Source: Undibacterium sp. Jales W-56
GTDB lineage: Bacteria; Pseudomonadota; Gammaproteobacteria; Burkholderiales; Burkholderiaceae_D
Direction: 5' to 3'
Assembly: GCF_025548535.1 (NCBI RefSeq)
Contig: NZ_JAJLQW010000005.1
Coordinates: 248,001-312,000, forward strand
DNA: 64,000 bases
The translations under genes were made by a program, and so were the position numbers. Below the pieces are notes generated by a model that saw nothing but the letters and a program-made list of their open reading frames with translations, ran no database searches and was not told where the DNA came from. Below, piece by piece: positions 39,155 through 47,415 of this stretch. The first letter of the stretch is position 1; each line of letters opens with the position of its first letter.

Positions 39155-39204
39155 AGAATTAAACACTTGAATGACAGAAATTTACTGAATTACAGGAGAA
39201 ACAC

Positions 39205-39687
39205 ATGGCATCCCTCAATAAAGTCCAGATCATCGGCAATCTCGGACGCGACCCAGAAACGCGCTACATGCCTAGCGGCGACGCCATGACCAGCATCACT
39301 GTAGCAACCACAGAGAACTGGAAAGACAAAGCCACCGGCGAGAAAAAAGAACAAACCGAATGGCACCGCATCACTTTTTTCGGCAAGCTCGCCGAGATCG
39401 CCGGTCAATACCTGAAAAAGGGTTCGCAAGTCTATGTAGAAGGCAGCCTGCGCACCCGTAAATACACCGACAAAGACGGCGTAGAAAAATACGCAACCGA
39501 CATCAAGGCAGACACCATGCAAATGCTGGGCGGTCGTCCAGGCATGGGCGGCGGCGCACCGATGGACGAATACGGCGGCGCACCGGCAGCCCCGCGCCAA
39601 AGCGCACCGGCACCGGCGCCACGTCAGGCACCGGCTTCCCGTCCGGCGCCGAATTTTTCCGATATGGATGATGATATTCCGTTTTGA
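39205..39687 (+). CDS. ssb: Single-stranded DNA-binding protein
   Basis: A 160-residue protein. The OB-fold domain (residues 1-110) starts [22 protein letters not shown] and includes [29 protein letters not shown] Gly/Pro/Ala-rich linker leads to the acidic tip MDDDIPF, which docks repair and replication proteins. It is preceded by an AGGAG site and followed by a strong terminator. Confidence 0.98.
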   Translation: MASLNKVQIIGNLGRDPETRYMPSGDAMTSITVATTENWKDKATGEKKEQTEWHRITFFGKLAEIAGQYLKKGSQVYVEGSLRTRKYTDKDGVEKYATDIKADTMQMLGGRPGMGGGAPMDEYGGAPAAPRQSAPAPAPRQAPASRPAPNFSDMDDDIPF

Positions 39688-39710
39688 AATATACCTGAAC
39701 CAAATAGGTA

Positions 39711-39749
39711 AAAAAGCCCTGCCAGACGTAATGTCTGACAGGGCTTTTT
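39711..39749 (+). terminator. Rho-independent terminator after ssb
   Basis: A stem of about 17 bp with one mismatch (AAAAAGCCCTG...CAGGGCTTTTT) ends in five T. It may also stop transcription from the minus side. Confidence 0.9.
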
Positions 39750-39822
39750 CTTGCTTTACTTTTTATATATAGATTTAAAGACGGACCTATCAATTTCGAT
39801 GGCGCAGTACCGCATCTCAGAT

Positions 39823-40251
39823 TTATTTCGGCTTACGCGACGACCAATGCACATGCGTGATGAGCCATGCATCTCCCGATTTTTGCAAGAGCGCCGTTTC
39901 GGTGCCGAGTATCCGGACTTCCTTGTCTTTGATGGTCGCCCTGGTCTCGGTCTCTTCCCAGATCACCGCCAGGCTGCCATCGATGCGCTCGCTGTGTTGC
40001 AATACTTTGCGTGTCGAGGTTTTAGCGAAGGCGATATCTTCCGGCAGATGATGCCCGGCATAATCCGCCCGCGAGCGTTCGACGTATCCGGATTCATAGA
40101 CCGTGACATCGGGGGCCAATAATTCGCTGGCTTTGGCCTGGTCTCCTGTTGCCAGTGCGGCATAAAAAGCAGCGAGCGTCTCTTTAGGTTCGCTGGCATA
40201 ACTCAAGCCGGTCAAGGCGCTTAACAAAGCCAGTGTGATGATTTTAAACAT
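39823..40251 (-). CDS. Exported SnoaL/DUF4440-like protein
   Basis: A 142-residue protein with a signal peptide (MFKIITLALLSALTGLSYA) and an NTF2-like fold (ETLAAFYAALATGDQAKASELLAPDVTVYESG...WLITHVHWSSRKPK). The start at 40251 is chosen because the upstream in-frame ATG at 40299 would place 16 residues before the signal peptide. It is the last gene of the copper cluster, on the same strand. Enzyme or binding function unknown. Confidence 0.8.
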   Translation of the reverse strand: MFKIITLALLSALTGLSYASEPKETLAAFYAALATGDQAKASELLAPDVTVYESGYVERSRADYAGHHLPEDIAFAKTSTRKVLQHSERIDGSLAVIWEETETRATIKDKEVRILGTETALLQKSGDAWLITHVHWSSRKPK

Positions 40252-40341
40252 GGGACATATCTCCGGTAATTGCAACAGATGAATAGCACCGGCTTGCACC
40301 TATGCTCAACATAGGCTGGCCGGCATCAGTGAATACGCTGT

Positions 40342-40674
40342 TTATTTCACGACTTGAATTGCCGTCACCACCATCGCGCCGTCGGCTTTTTCTACTTTGA
40401 ACTTCACCTTGTCTCCGGCCTTTAAGGTATCGAGTGCCGCAGCATCTTTGATCCGGAACACCATCGTCATGCCTGGCATATCCAGGTTCTTGATTTCGCC
40501 GTGTTTGATGGTGATTTTGCCGGCGCTCTTGTCGATTTTTTTCACTTCGCCATCGGTCATGTCGGCACTGGCAACGGACGCTGACGCTGTAGACATGGCT
40601 GGATCGGCTGCCATAGCCGTGTGGAATGCACTGGCAGCGAGTATGCTCAGGGCAAGAGATTTAAAAATTTTCAT
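40342..40674 (-). CDS. CusF-like periplasmic copper-binding protein
   Basis: A 110-residue protein: signal peptide (residues 1-22), then an OB-like copper domain with KHGEIKNLDMPGMTMVFRI. The positions equivalent to the CusF ligands His36, Met47 and Met49 are His58, Met69 and Met71, at the same spacing. The Trp44 of CusF, which covers the Cu(I) ion, is Met66 here. It should carry Cu(I) in the periplasm. It sits between the cupredoxin and SnoaL-like genes. Confidence 0.87.
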   Translation of the reverse strand: MKIFKSLALSILAASAFHTAMAADPAMSTASASVASADMTDGEVKKIDKSAGKITIKHGEIKNLDMPGMTMVFRIKDAAALDTLKAGDKVKFKVEKADGAMVVTAIQVVK

Positions 40675-40742
40675 GATGATTCCTATTCTTCATTCAATAA
40701 GTAAAATGATCGTGCAGCCGCTTGGCTGCACGGCATCAATCA

Positions 40743-41258
40743 TTAATGCTGGTGTTCGTGGGCATCGGCGTGAGTGACTGATTTGCCTTTGGCGACCGAG
40801 ACTTTGCCCTTCATGCCGGCATCGTAGTGGCCGGGTTGCAGGCAGGCGAAATCCACCTTGCCAGCCCTGGTGAATTGCCACACGACTTCGCCGCTTGCAC
40901 CGCCGGCCAGCGTGATCATGTTGGGATCGCTGTGCTCCATTTCCGGATTTTTCTTCATGACTTCGTAATGCGCTTTCAATTCTTTCTCGGTACCCAGGAC
41001 GAATTCATGTTTGAGGCCGCCAGAATTTTTAATCACAAAACGGATGGTCTCGCCTTGCTTGGCCACGATATTCGACGGCGTAAAGCGCATGTTGTCGGTC
41101 ATGTTGACATTGACGGTACGGGTAGCGGCAGTCGCGACGCCGGGTTTGCCGATGGCATCGCTATCATGCTCGTGGGCGTGTTCGTCATGCGCCAATGAGA
41201 CTTGCGAGGCCAGCGCGAGGCTGAGGGCGACGACGAGCGGGAGAATACGGGTTTTCAT
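40743..41258 (-). CDS. Exported cupredoxin family protein
   Basis: A 171-residue protein: signal peptide (residues 1-23), a His-rich stretch (HDEHAHEHD) and a plastocyanin-like domain. Type 1 copper ligands are His84 (GGLKHEFVLG), Cys139, His144 and Met149 (FACLQPGHYDAGM). A second His-rich tail (HADAHEHQH) ends the protein. It probably shuttles copper or electrons to the neighbouring multicopper oxidase, 30 bases upstream. Confidence 0.88.
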   Translation of the reverse strand: MKTRILPLVVALSLALASQVSLAHDEHAHEHDSDAIGKPGVATAATRTVNVNMTDNMRFTPSNIVAKQGETIRFVIKNSGGLKHEFVLGTEKELKAHYEVMKKNPEMEHSDPNMITLAGGASGEVVWQFTRAGKVDFACLQPGHYDAGMKGKVSVAKGKSVTHADAHEHQH

Positions 41259-41288
41259 CAGATGTTCCTTTCAGTTAAAAATAAAAAA

Positions 41289-42704
41289 TTAATGTTCCAT
41301 CTTGCCGACAGGCTTGCGGACTTGTACTTCGATTTCTTGCCGGTTTTTTTGTGCTAAGGGCATGGATTTACCGCCCATTGCAGTCGTTCGCACGGGCGGT
41401 GTGACATTGCCCGTCCATTCCTGCGCAACGCTGCCGGGTGGATGTTGGTACCAGCCGTGATCTTTGTAATCGCCAGGCTTCTGCTCTTTGCGTACTTTGA
41501 GAATGCTGAACATGCCGCCCATCTCGACGCCGCCAAATGGACCGTCGCCGGCCATCATCGGCAAGGTGTTATCCGGCAGCGGCATTTCCATCTCCCCCAT
41601 GTCGGCCATGCCGCGTTCGCCCATCGCCATGTAGTCGGGAATCAGGCTGGTAATTTGCCTGGCAACGCCGCTATGATCGACTCCGATTAAATTCGGCGTG
41701 TCATGTCCCATCGCATTCATGGTGTGATGCGATTTGTGACAGTGGAAGGCCCAGTCGCCTTCTTCATCCGCCACAAATTCAATCTGGCGCATTTGACCTA
41801 CCGCGATATCGGTCGTGACTTCAGGCCAGCGCGCCGCATGCGGTACCGGACCGCCGTCGGTGCCTGTGACCTGGAATTCATGACCGTGAATATGGATAGG
41901 ATGATTCGTCATGGTCAGGTTGCCGATCCGGATGCGCACCTTATCGTTCTTGCGCACCACCAGGGGATCGATGCCGGGGAAGACGCGGCTGTTCCAGCTC
42001 CATAAATTGAAATCCAGCATGGTCGAGGTCTTGGGCGTGTAAGCACCGGGATCAATGTCGTAAGCATTGAGCAGGAATACGAAGTCGCGATCCACTTCGG
42101 CGATGTGCGGATGCTTGGTCTTGGGGTGCGTGACCCAAAAGCCCATCATGCCCATCGCCATTTGCGTCATTTCATCGGCATGCGGATGGTACATAAAGGT
42201 GCCGGGACGCCGTGCGATGAATTCGTACATGAAGGTTTTCCCCGGCTGTATCGATTTTTGGGTTAAGCCGGAGACGCCGTCCATGCCGTTCGGCAAGCGC
42301 TGGCCATGCCAATGCACGCTGGTATGTTCCGGCAGCTTATTGGTCACGAAAATCCGCACCCGGTCGCCCTCGACGACTTCTATCGTCGGCCCGGGAGACT
42401 GGCCGTTATAGCCCCACAAATGGGCCTTCATGCCGGGCGCCATTTCTCTCACCACGGGTTCCGCTACCAGATGGAATTCCTTGACGCCGTTATGCATGCG
42501 CCAGGGCAGCGTCCAGCCATTCAGCGTGACGACCGGGTTATACGGGCGACCGGTATTCGGCGCCAGCGGCGGCATGGTGTCGGCGCTGCTTTGAATGACC
42601 GGTTCCGGCAAGGCGGCCATCGCCACTTTGCTCACCGATGCGGCGGTTGCCGCTGCCGTCATCGCACTCAGTCCACTTAAAAAATGTCTTCTGGTACTCA
42701 TCAT
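41289..42704 (-). CDS. Multicopper oxidase (CopA-like)
   Basis: A 471-residue periplasmic oxidase, likely converting Cu(I) to the less toxic Cu(II). A Tat signal (STRRHFLSG near residue 3) shows folded export. Copper-binding segments are SVHWHGQRLP, MYHPHADEM, NHPIHIHGHEF and WAFHCHKSHHTMNAMGH, which together form the type 1 and trinuclear sites. The C-terminal half has Met/Gly-rich stretches. The start MMSTRRHF at 42704 follows GGAAAC; the longer frame to 42788 would bury the Tat signal. Confidence 0.92.
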   Translation of the reverse strand: MMSTRRHFLSGLSAMTAAATAASVSKVAMAALPEPVIQSSADTMPPLAPNTGRPYNPVVTLNGWTLPWRMHNGVKEFHLVAEPVVREMAPGMKAHLWGYNGQSPGPTIEVVEGDRVRIFVTNKLPEHTSVHWHGQRLPNGMDGVSGLTQKSIQPGKTFMYEFIARRPGTFMYHPHADEMTQMAMGMMGFWVTHPKTKHPHIAEVDRDFVFLLNAYDIDPGAYTPKTSTMLDFNLWSWNSRVFPGIDPLVVRKNDKVRIRIGNLTMTNHPIHIHGHEFQVTGTDGGPVPHAARWPEVTTDIAVGQMRQIEFVADEEGDWAFHCHKSHHTMNAMGHDTPNLIGVDHSGVARQITSLIPDYMAMGERGMADMGEMEMPLPDNTLPMMAGDGPFGGVEMGGMFSILKVRKEQKPGDYKDHGWYQHPPGSVAQEWTGNVTPPVRTTAMGGKSMPLAQKNRQEIEVQVRKPVGKMEH

Positions 42705-42732
42705 GTTTCCTTTATTTAGCTGAGCAGACTGC

Positions 42733-44181
42733 TTAGTGGCCTGCGGATACGGTTTCGCCGCCGGGCATATCGGTTGACGGCGCGGCACTCATAGTGGGGC
42801 GACCCAGCAGACTCATTTCCAGATCGGCCTGGGCGATCCAGAAGTCGCGACTGGCTTCGATCGCGCTGTTGACGCTGGCGATTTGCGAACGGGCGTCCGC
42901 CAGCAGATCAAATACCCCGATCAGCATGCCGTTATAGCGGAGCTGGTTTTCTTCCGAGATGCGCTTCTTCAGAGGCACAATCTCGTCCTGGTATTGCCTG
43001 GCGATGTCGTAGTTGGAGCGATAGGCGAGATAGGCCTGCCGCACTTCCGAGCGGGCGTTGACCGCAATTTCGGCGGTACGGTTGACCGCCTGCATATATA
43101 GGGCTTCTGCCTTCGCCACTTTAGTTCCGCCCCAATCGAATAAGGGCAATTCCAGTGTGACTGAGTAGCCATGTTGGACGGGCTGGCTAATGAAGGTGTT
43201 GCGGATAGCGCCTAATTCCAGCACATTGATCAAGCGCGTCGCCTTATTCAGCCCCAGGTTCCTGGCTAACTGCTCCGTTCCCAAACGCGCTGCTTGGACA
43301 TCGAGACGCTGCGTCATCGCCAGTTGCTCAATGTTTGCAATATCATCCGGCGTTTTTGGCAAATCCGGCAACCTGAGCGGCAAGCTAAATGTCGTCTGCA
43401 TTCCCCATAATCCCATCAGGCGCGTCAGTTTTTCCCGACTACGAATCTGCGCCTGTTGCGCGCGCGCCAGGTTGAGTGAAGCATCGGCATAGAAGCCTTG
43501 TTCCCTGGCTTGCTGCAGCTTGTTGTAATTGCCGGCCTGCGCCAAGCGTCGCGCCAGTTCAGCGCCGGCATCCGCTGCTTTCTTGACCTGTCTCATGTAC
43601 AGCAGGGTCTGGTCGGCCGCAACCGCCAGGTAATAGGTCTTGCGGGTTTCCGCAGCCAAAGACAGCATTTGCATCGTCACTTCGCGTTTGGTCTGCTCGA
43701 AGCGGCGTTGTTCCATCTGCCGGGTGTAAGGCATCATGAATAATCTGGCGATATTGAAAGACAGGCTACGGTCGACTTCGACCTCAGCGCCTTGTCGCGT
43801 GCGGCTGAACGAGAAGCCGGGATTGGGGAGTCGCCCCGCCTGGACAAAATCAGATTCCGCTATGCCTAACTCATAAAACGATGCTTGTAAGCCGCGATTG
43901 TTGAGTAAGGCGATTTGCACGGCATCATCGACAGTCAAAGGCGCACCGAGCAATTCTTTGACGCGCCGGGCAGCGGTATTTTGCTCACTGTCTGAGCGCT
44001 GCCATGTGACATCCTTGCCAAGACGATCTTGCGCGACTTGCTCAACGGAAGAAAATCCACCATCAGCGCTAAACGACGCGCAGCCGCTTAAAACCAGCGA
44101 AATCAATGCCATCCCAGTCAATCTGAGCCTGCCTTTAGTTGGCACCGATTGCAGGTAATTGGTTAAGTGAGCGACTTTCAT
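42733..44181 (-). CDS. TolC-type outer-membrane efflux lipoprotein
   Basis: A 482-residue protein with a lipobox (LVLSGCAS, Cys34) and two long repeated helical regions rich in Ala, Gln, Arg and Leu, characteristic of TolC/CusC-type channels. It starts at a 4-base overlap with the small exported protein upstream (ATGA). It probably forms the outer-membrane exit of a copper efflux route. No RND pump or adaptor gene is in the window. Confidence 0.87.
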   Translation of the reverse strand: MKVAHLTNYLQSVPTKGRLRLTGMALISLVLSGCASFSADGGFSSVEQVAQDRLGKDVTWQRSDSEQNTAARRVKELLGAPLTVDDAVQIALLNNRGLQASFYELGIAESDFVQAGRLPNPGFSFSRTRQGAEVEVDRSLSFNIARLFMMPYTRQMEQRRFEQTKREVTMQMLSLAAETRKTYYLAVAADQTLLYMRQVKKAADAGAELARRLAQAGNYNKLQQAREQGFYADASLNLARAQQAQIRSREKLTRLMGLWGMQTTFSLPLRLPDLPKTPDDIANIEQLAMTQRLDVQAARLGTEQLARNLGLNKATRLINVLELGAIRNTFISQPVQHGYSVTLELPLFDWGGTKVAKAEALYMQAVNRTAEIAVNARSEVRQAYLAYRSNYDIARQYQDEIVPLKKRISEENQLRYNGMLIGVFDLLADARSQIASVNSAIEASRDFWIAQADLEMSLLGRPTMSAAPSTDMPGGETVSAGH

Positions 44182-44540
44182 TTTTTGTGCTCCATCTTGT
44201 CCATTTGTTTAGATTTGTCCGGTATGGAGGCGTCCTTTGCTGGAGGCTTAGCTTCAGAAGCATCGGCTTCGCGAGCCTGTTTGGCATAGACGCGCCAGCC
44301 ACCGACGCGGGCAGTATTGTCATTCGCCTCTTTCCAGGAACTTACTTCCTGCTCAAGGTAAGGGCGATAGGCTTGAAATGGCGACAGATAAATCACTGGC
44401 GGAACCTCAGCTTGCGCATCCAGAGGATTGGGGCGCTGGCTGGCGTTAGGTTCTTGGGCAGCGGAATTCAGGCACACGCCGGATAAGGCGACCAGCGCCC
44501 ATACCAGCCGAAGCCTGAACGGAGAAAATAAGGGATTCAT
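44178..44540 (-). CDS. Small exported hypothetical protein of the copper cluster
   Basis: A 120-residue protein with a signal peptide (residues 1-28). The mature part is polar and Pro-rich, with PPVIYLSPFQAYRPYLEQEVSSWKEANDNTARVGGWRVYAKQA; the end is Lys-rich (DKSKQMDKMEHKK). I do not recognise a family. Short proteins of this type recur before copper-linked TolC genes in Burkholderiales. It overlaps the TolC-like gene by 4 bases, so the two are coupled. Confidence 0.75.
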   Translation of the reverse strand: MNPLFSPFRLRLVWALVALSGVCLNSAAQEPNASQRPNPLDAQAEVPPVIYLSPFQAYRPYLEQEVSSWKEANDNTARVGGWRVYAKQAREADASEAKPPAKDASIPDKSKQMDKMEHKK

Positions 44541-44749
44541 GAAATCCTCGCTAATTGATTGCGTAATGGGGTCACTGCGGAGACCACAGTGGGGGCCAGA
44601 GTGGAAACTACAGCGAGCTAAGGCAAAAACGCGCAGCAGAATGCAATGGCAAGAATAACGCCGGGACCAGGCTGATCGATAAAATGCTCAATACAAAGCG
44701 ATAGCCACCGCAGCAGTCGATAAAGACTACCTGGCGTTACAGGCGGGAA

Positions 44750-45130
44750 TTAAGCTCGGGGAGGTCGTTCGAGGCCATCGCTGATATGGCCGAAATGCGA
44801 AGAAAAAACCAGGTCGATTTTTTCAGAGGAAGGACTCGGACTATTTTGGATCAGCGATTCAGTTACCATCGCGGCACCAATGCAGCAGGCAGCGCAGGAG
44901 CTGCATTTGTCTTTGGAAAGCTTGGCGGCTGCATCGGAATGCGGGGAATGATGCGACAATTTTTCTGCAGCATCATGGTGATGTTCATGTTGCTCGTGCT
45001 GATCCTGATCGCTGACTGATGCGTGGTGGTGCTCAGTACCGCAGTACAGCATGGTCGCCGCAGCAACGCCCTGGACGGGAATCGCCAATATCATCATGCA
45101 TAGCAAAAAGAGTCGGGCCAGCTTTTTCAT
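44750..45130 (-). CDS. Exported His/Cys-rich protein (CzcI/DUF2946-like)
   Basis: A 126-residue protein with a signal peptide (residues 1-24), a His-rich run (residues about 35-65), then CSSCAACCIGAAM and a C-terminal GLERPPRA, which is typical of CzcI-type metal resistance proteins. It is likely a metal-binding or sensing protein in the periplasm. It is the most upstream gene of the copper cluster, separated from the next by about 210 bases that hold no gene. Confidence 0.78.
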   Translation of the reverse strand: MKKLARLFLLCMMILAIPVQGVAAATMLYCGTEHHHASVSDQDQHEQHEHHHDAAEKLSHHSPHSDAAAKLSKDKCSSCAACCIGAAMVTESLIQNSPSPSSEKIDLVFSSHFGHISDGLERPPRA

Positions 45131-45357
45131 GTGATGGATTATAGTCGAAATTTTATTTTTTTCAGTCCGACAGTAAAAAAATCACTCTTATGCTGATAGC
45201 GCTCATTAATGCAAGATAGTGTCGCGAAAGAGTCCGGTGAAATGCGTGTTTTTTTAACGAACTTTGACTTTTCTTAATGAAATAAGCTATCAAATACTAT
45301 TGATTTCTGGGAAGATTGCTGCAGGTGTTTGCCCCCCACATACTCACAAGGCATGTA

Positions 45358-46995
45358 ATGAAAGCAGCATTGGTCAGATTCATGACATCGATCATCGGCC
45401 AGGTTACTTTGGCGATGACGCTGTCATTCAGTTTTTTAATTGCCGGCGTTATTTACGACGGTAACCGCACCTTAAATGCGGCTGTCATTGAAAACGTCAA
45501 ATCGAGCATCAATCAGACTTCGCAGATACTCAACCTGACCGTTTCGGTTTATGCCAGCGCCAATGAGCTGGAAACGGTAAGAGTTTTTTTCCATGAGCTG
45601 CTTGACCAGCAATCGCAAAACGGTCTGGTATATGTGATTGTCGGAAATGCACAAGAACAGGTGTTATTGACGACCCTGCAGTCAGAAAATCTGATTCCCG
45701 CTCCTGACCCTGAAAATAAGCTGACCGCCGCCGCCGCTCGCGGCGTGATCCATGTGCGCAATCCCCTATTGCTGCCTGGCCGGCAAATCGGTTTTTTACA
45801 GTACGGACTGTCTACCCAAAGTTTAGTGAACGCGATTAGCAGAGAAAAATATTATTCCTTGCTGAGAACCGGGACGGTGATGACGCTGACCTTAGTCTTG
45901 ATCTTCATACTGGCGCGCCGTATCTCCAAACGCCTGCATGAAATGATCAGCGCGAGTAAGGAGATTGTCTCAGGACGCTATGAAAGGCGGGTTCAGGTAT
46001 CGGGCGGTGATGAACTGGCCGCGGTCGCCAAGAACTTCAATCGTATGGCGGATGCCGTGCAGTTAAAAATCCAGGAAATCACGGAGCTGAATCAATCGCT
46101 GGAATCGAGAGTATTCCAGCGCACCAAAGAACTGGAACAGGCAAATCAATTATTAGGCAAGAATTTTGATCAATTAAAAGAAACACAAACGCAATTGATC
46201 AAATCAGAAAAATTAGCAAGCCTGGGCGCGCTGGTGGCGGGCGTCTCGCACGAACTGAATACGCCGATCGGCAATGCGCTGACCGTGTCGTCAACACTGT
46301 CGTATAAGACAGATGAAATAAAGCAGATTTATCAGAGCGGACAAATAAAAAAATCCACGCTCGATAATTTTTTGAATTCGACGGAACTGGCAGGGGATTT
46401 ATTAGGTAGAAACCTGAAGCGTGCTTCCGAACTGATTATCAGTTTTAAAACGGTGGCGGTTGATCAGACCAGCGAACAGCGTCGCCGCTTTAATCTCTTG
46501 CAGACCATGGAGGAGTTGGCGGTAACCCTGCAACCGATGATACGCAAAACCAGAATCACCTTTACGCTGGATTTGCCGGATGATATTTACCTGGACAGTT
46601 ATCCCGGGCCGCTGATTCAGGTCATGACGAATCTGGTGAATAATGCCCTTACCCACGGATTCGACGGCAGGCAAGCGGGCATGATGTCCTTGCGTGCTGA
46701 ACTGGAACCGGGCGAATCATTGTCTTTTGTGCGCTTAGAGTTTACAGACAATGGCGTCGGCATACAAAGCGACAATCTGCCTAAAATTTTTGATCCCTTT
46801 TTTACCACTAAACTAGGGCAGGGCGGATCGGGTCTGGGTCTGAGTATCTGCTACAACATTGTCGAAGGCGTATTGGGCGGTACTATCTCAGTCAGCTCCG
46901 CAATCGGTTCCGGTACCCAGTTCCACATACGCATTCCTCTGATCGCACCGCACAAAGAAGAAGTCGCTGAGACTTCATTAGCGACGAGTCTTTAG
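45358..46995 (+). CDS. Membrane sensor histidine kinase (orphan)
   Basis: A 545-residue kinase. Membrane helix 1 (about 12-32), a periplasmic sensor domain (about 33-170), helix 2 (about 173-187), HAMP, a coiled coil, and a kinase core with the phosphoacceptor His298 in VSHELNTPIGN. ATP-binding boxes follow: NLVNNALTHGF, DNGVGI, DPFFTTKLGQGGSGLGLS. No response regulator is adjacent. The start ATG at 45358 is chosen; a TTG at 45316 opens the same frame. It converges with the porin gene across repeat D. Confidence 0.92.
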   Translation: MKAALVRFMTSIIGQVTLAMTLSFSFLIAGVIYDGNRTLNAAVIENVKSSINQTSQILNLTVSVYASANELETVRVFFHELLDQQSQNGLVYVIVGNAQEQVLLTTLQSENLIPAPDPENKLTAAAARGVIHVRNPLLLPGRQIGFLQYGLSTQSLVNAISREKYYSLLRTGTVMTLTLVLIFILARRISKRLHEMISASKEIVSGRYERRVQVSGGDELAAVAKNFNRMADAVQLKIQEITELNQSLESRVFQRTKELEQANQLLGKNFDQLKETQTQLIKSEKLASLGALVAGVSHELNTPIGNALTVSSTLSYKTDEIKQIYQSGQIKKSTLDNFLNSTELAGDLLGRNLKRASELIISFKTVAVDQTSEQRRRFNLLQTMEELAVTLQPMIRKTRITFTLDLPDDIYLDSYPGPLIQVMTNLVNNALTHGFDGRQAGMMSLRAELEPGESLSFVRLEFTDNGVGIQSDNLPKIFDPFFTTKLGQGGSGLGLSICYNIVEGVLGGTISVSSAIGSGTQFHIRIPLIAPHKEEVAETSLATSL

Positions 46996-47000
46996 CAATT

Positions 47001-47326
47001 AGGACTGACGCAAAAACCCAAGCATCTCACCACAGAGGTACGGAGAAAAGGCTGGAGGAACTGGCCGCATGATGTGTTGATATTAAAGGTAACTTCTAAA
47101 AACCCCATGCTCGAGCGCATCGCGTCGTTACAAAGCCTCGCAATACCGACGTATTGCTGCGTTTTGTGCCTAGCGTTGCATCTCGATTAAAGGGTTTTTA
47201 GAAGTTCCCTAAAACGAACCCGCAAGCCGGGCGCGCCTGTTGGCGCGAAATGCCTCTGGAAGCCGCATCCAGCCTGCGGCTTCATGTATATGACAGGAAG
47301 CAGCTCGCCGTTTTGCATAAGCCGCG
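47001..47326. repeat. Dispersed repeat, copy D, interrupted by a nested element
   Basis: The left end AGGACTGACGCAAAAACC lies 5 bases after the kinase stop; the right end is GTTTTGCATAAGCCGCG. The core carries CTCACCACAGAGG on the left and CGCAAGCCGGGCGCGCCTGT on the right, split by the nested element at 47091-47206. GCAAT flanks both sides (46995-46999, 47327-47331), a possible duplication. Confidence 0.8.
47091..47206. mobile_element. Nested MITE-like element inside repeat D
   Basis: A 116-bp block bounded by AACTTCTAAAAACCC and GGGTTTTTAGAAGTT (perfect 15-bp inverted ends), with an internal fold (GCAATAC/GTATTGC) near 47140-47157. It has no coding capacity and interrupts the repeat core. 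The boundary and inverted ends are clear; mobility is inferred. Confidence 0.75.
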
Positions 47327-47379
47327 GCAATGATTGTGCCGTCTTCAGCAAAAATTTCCTGAATACAGGATTGAGAGTT

Positions 47380-47412
47380 CATGGTATGACCCGATTGCCG
47401 GGCCATACCATG
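47380..47412 (-). other. Long hairpin directly after the porin stop codon
   Basis: A 14-bp stem (47380-47393 with 47399-47412) starts 3 bases after the porin stop. On the minus-strand RNA all pairs close, one as G-U; on the plus strand that pair is a mismatch. No T tract follows, so it may be a 3' stabilising structure rather than a terminator. Confidence 0.6.
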
Positions 47413-47415
47413 CCG

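Noticed and set aside
44541..44749. Copper-responsive regulator or operator in the copper cluster
   Set aside because: No regulator gene is in the cluster. An imperfect palindrome CACTGCGG...CCACAGTG near 44573 is too weak to assign to CopR or CueR.
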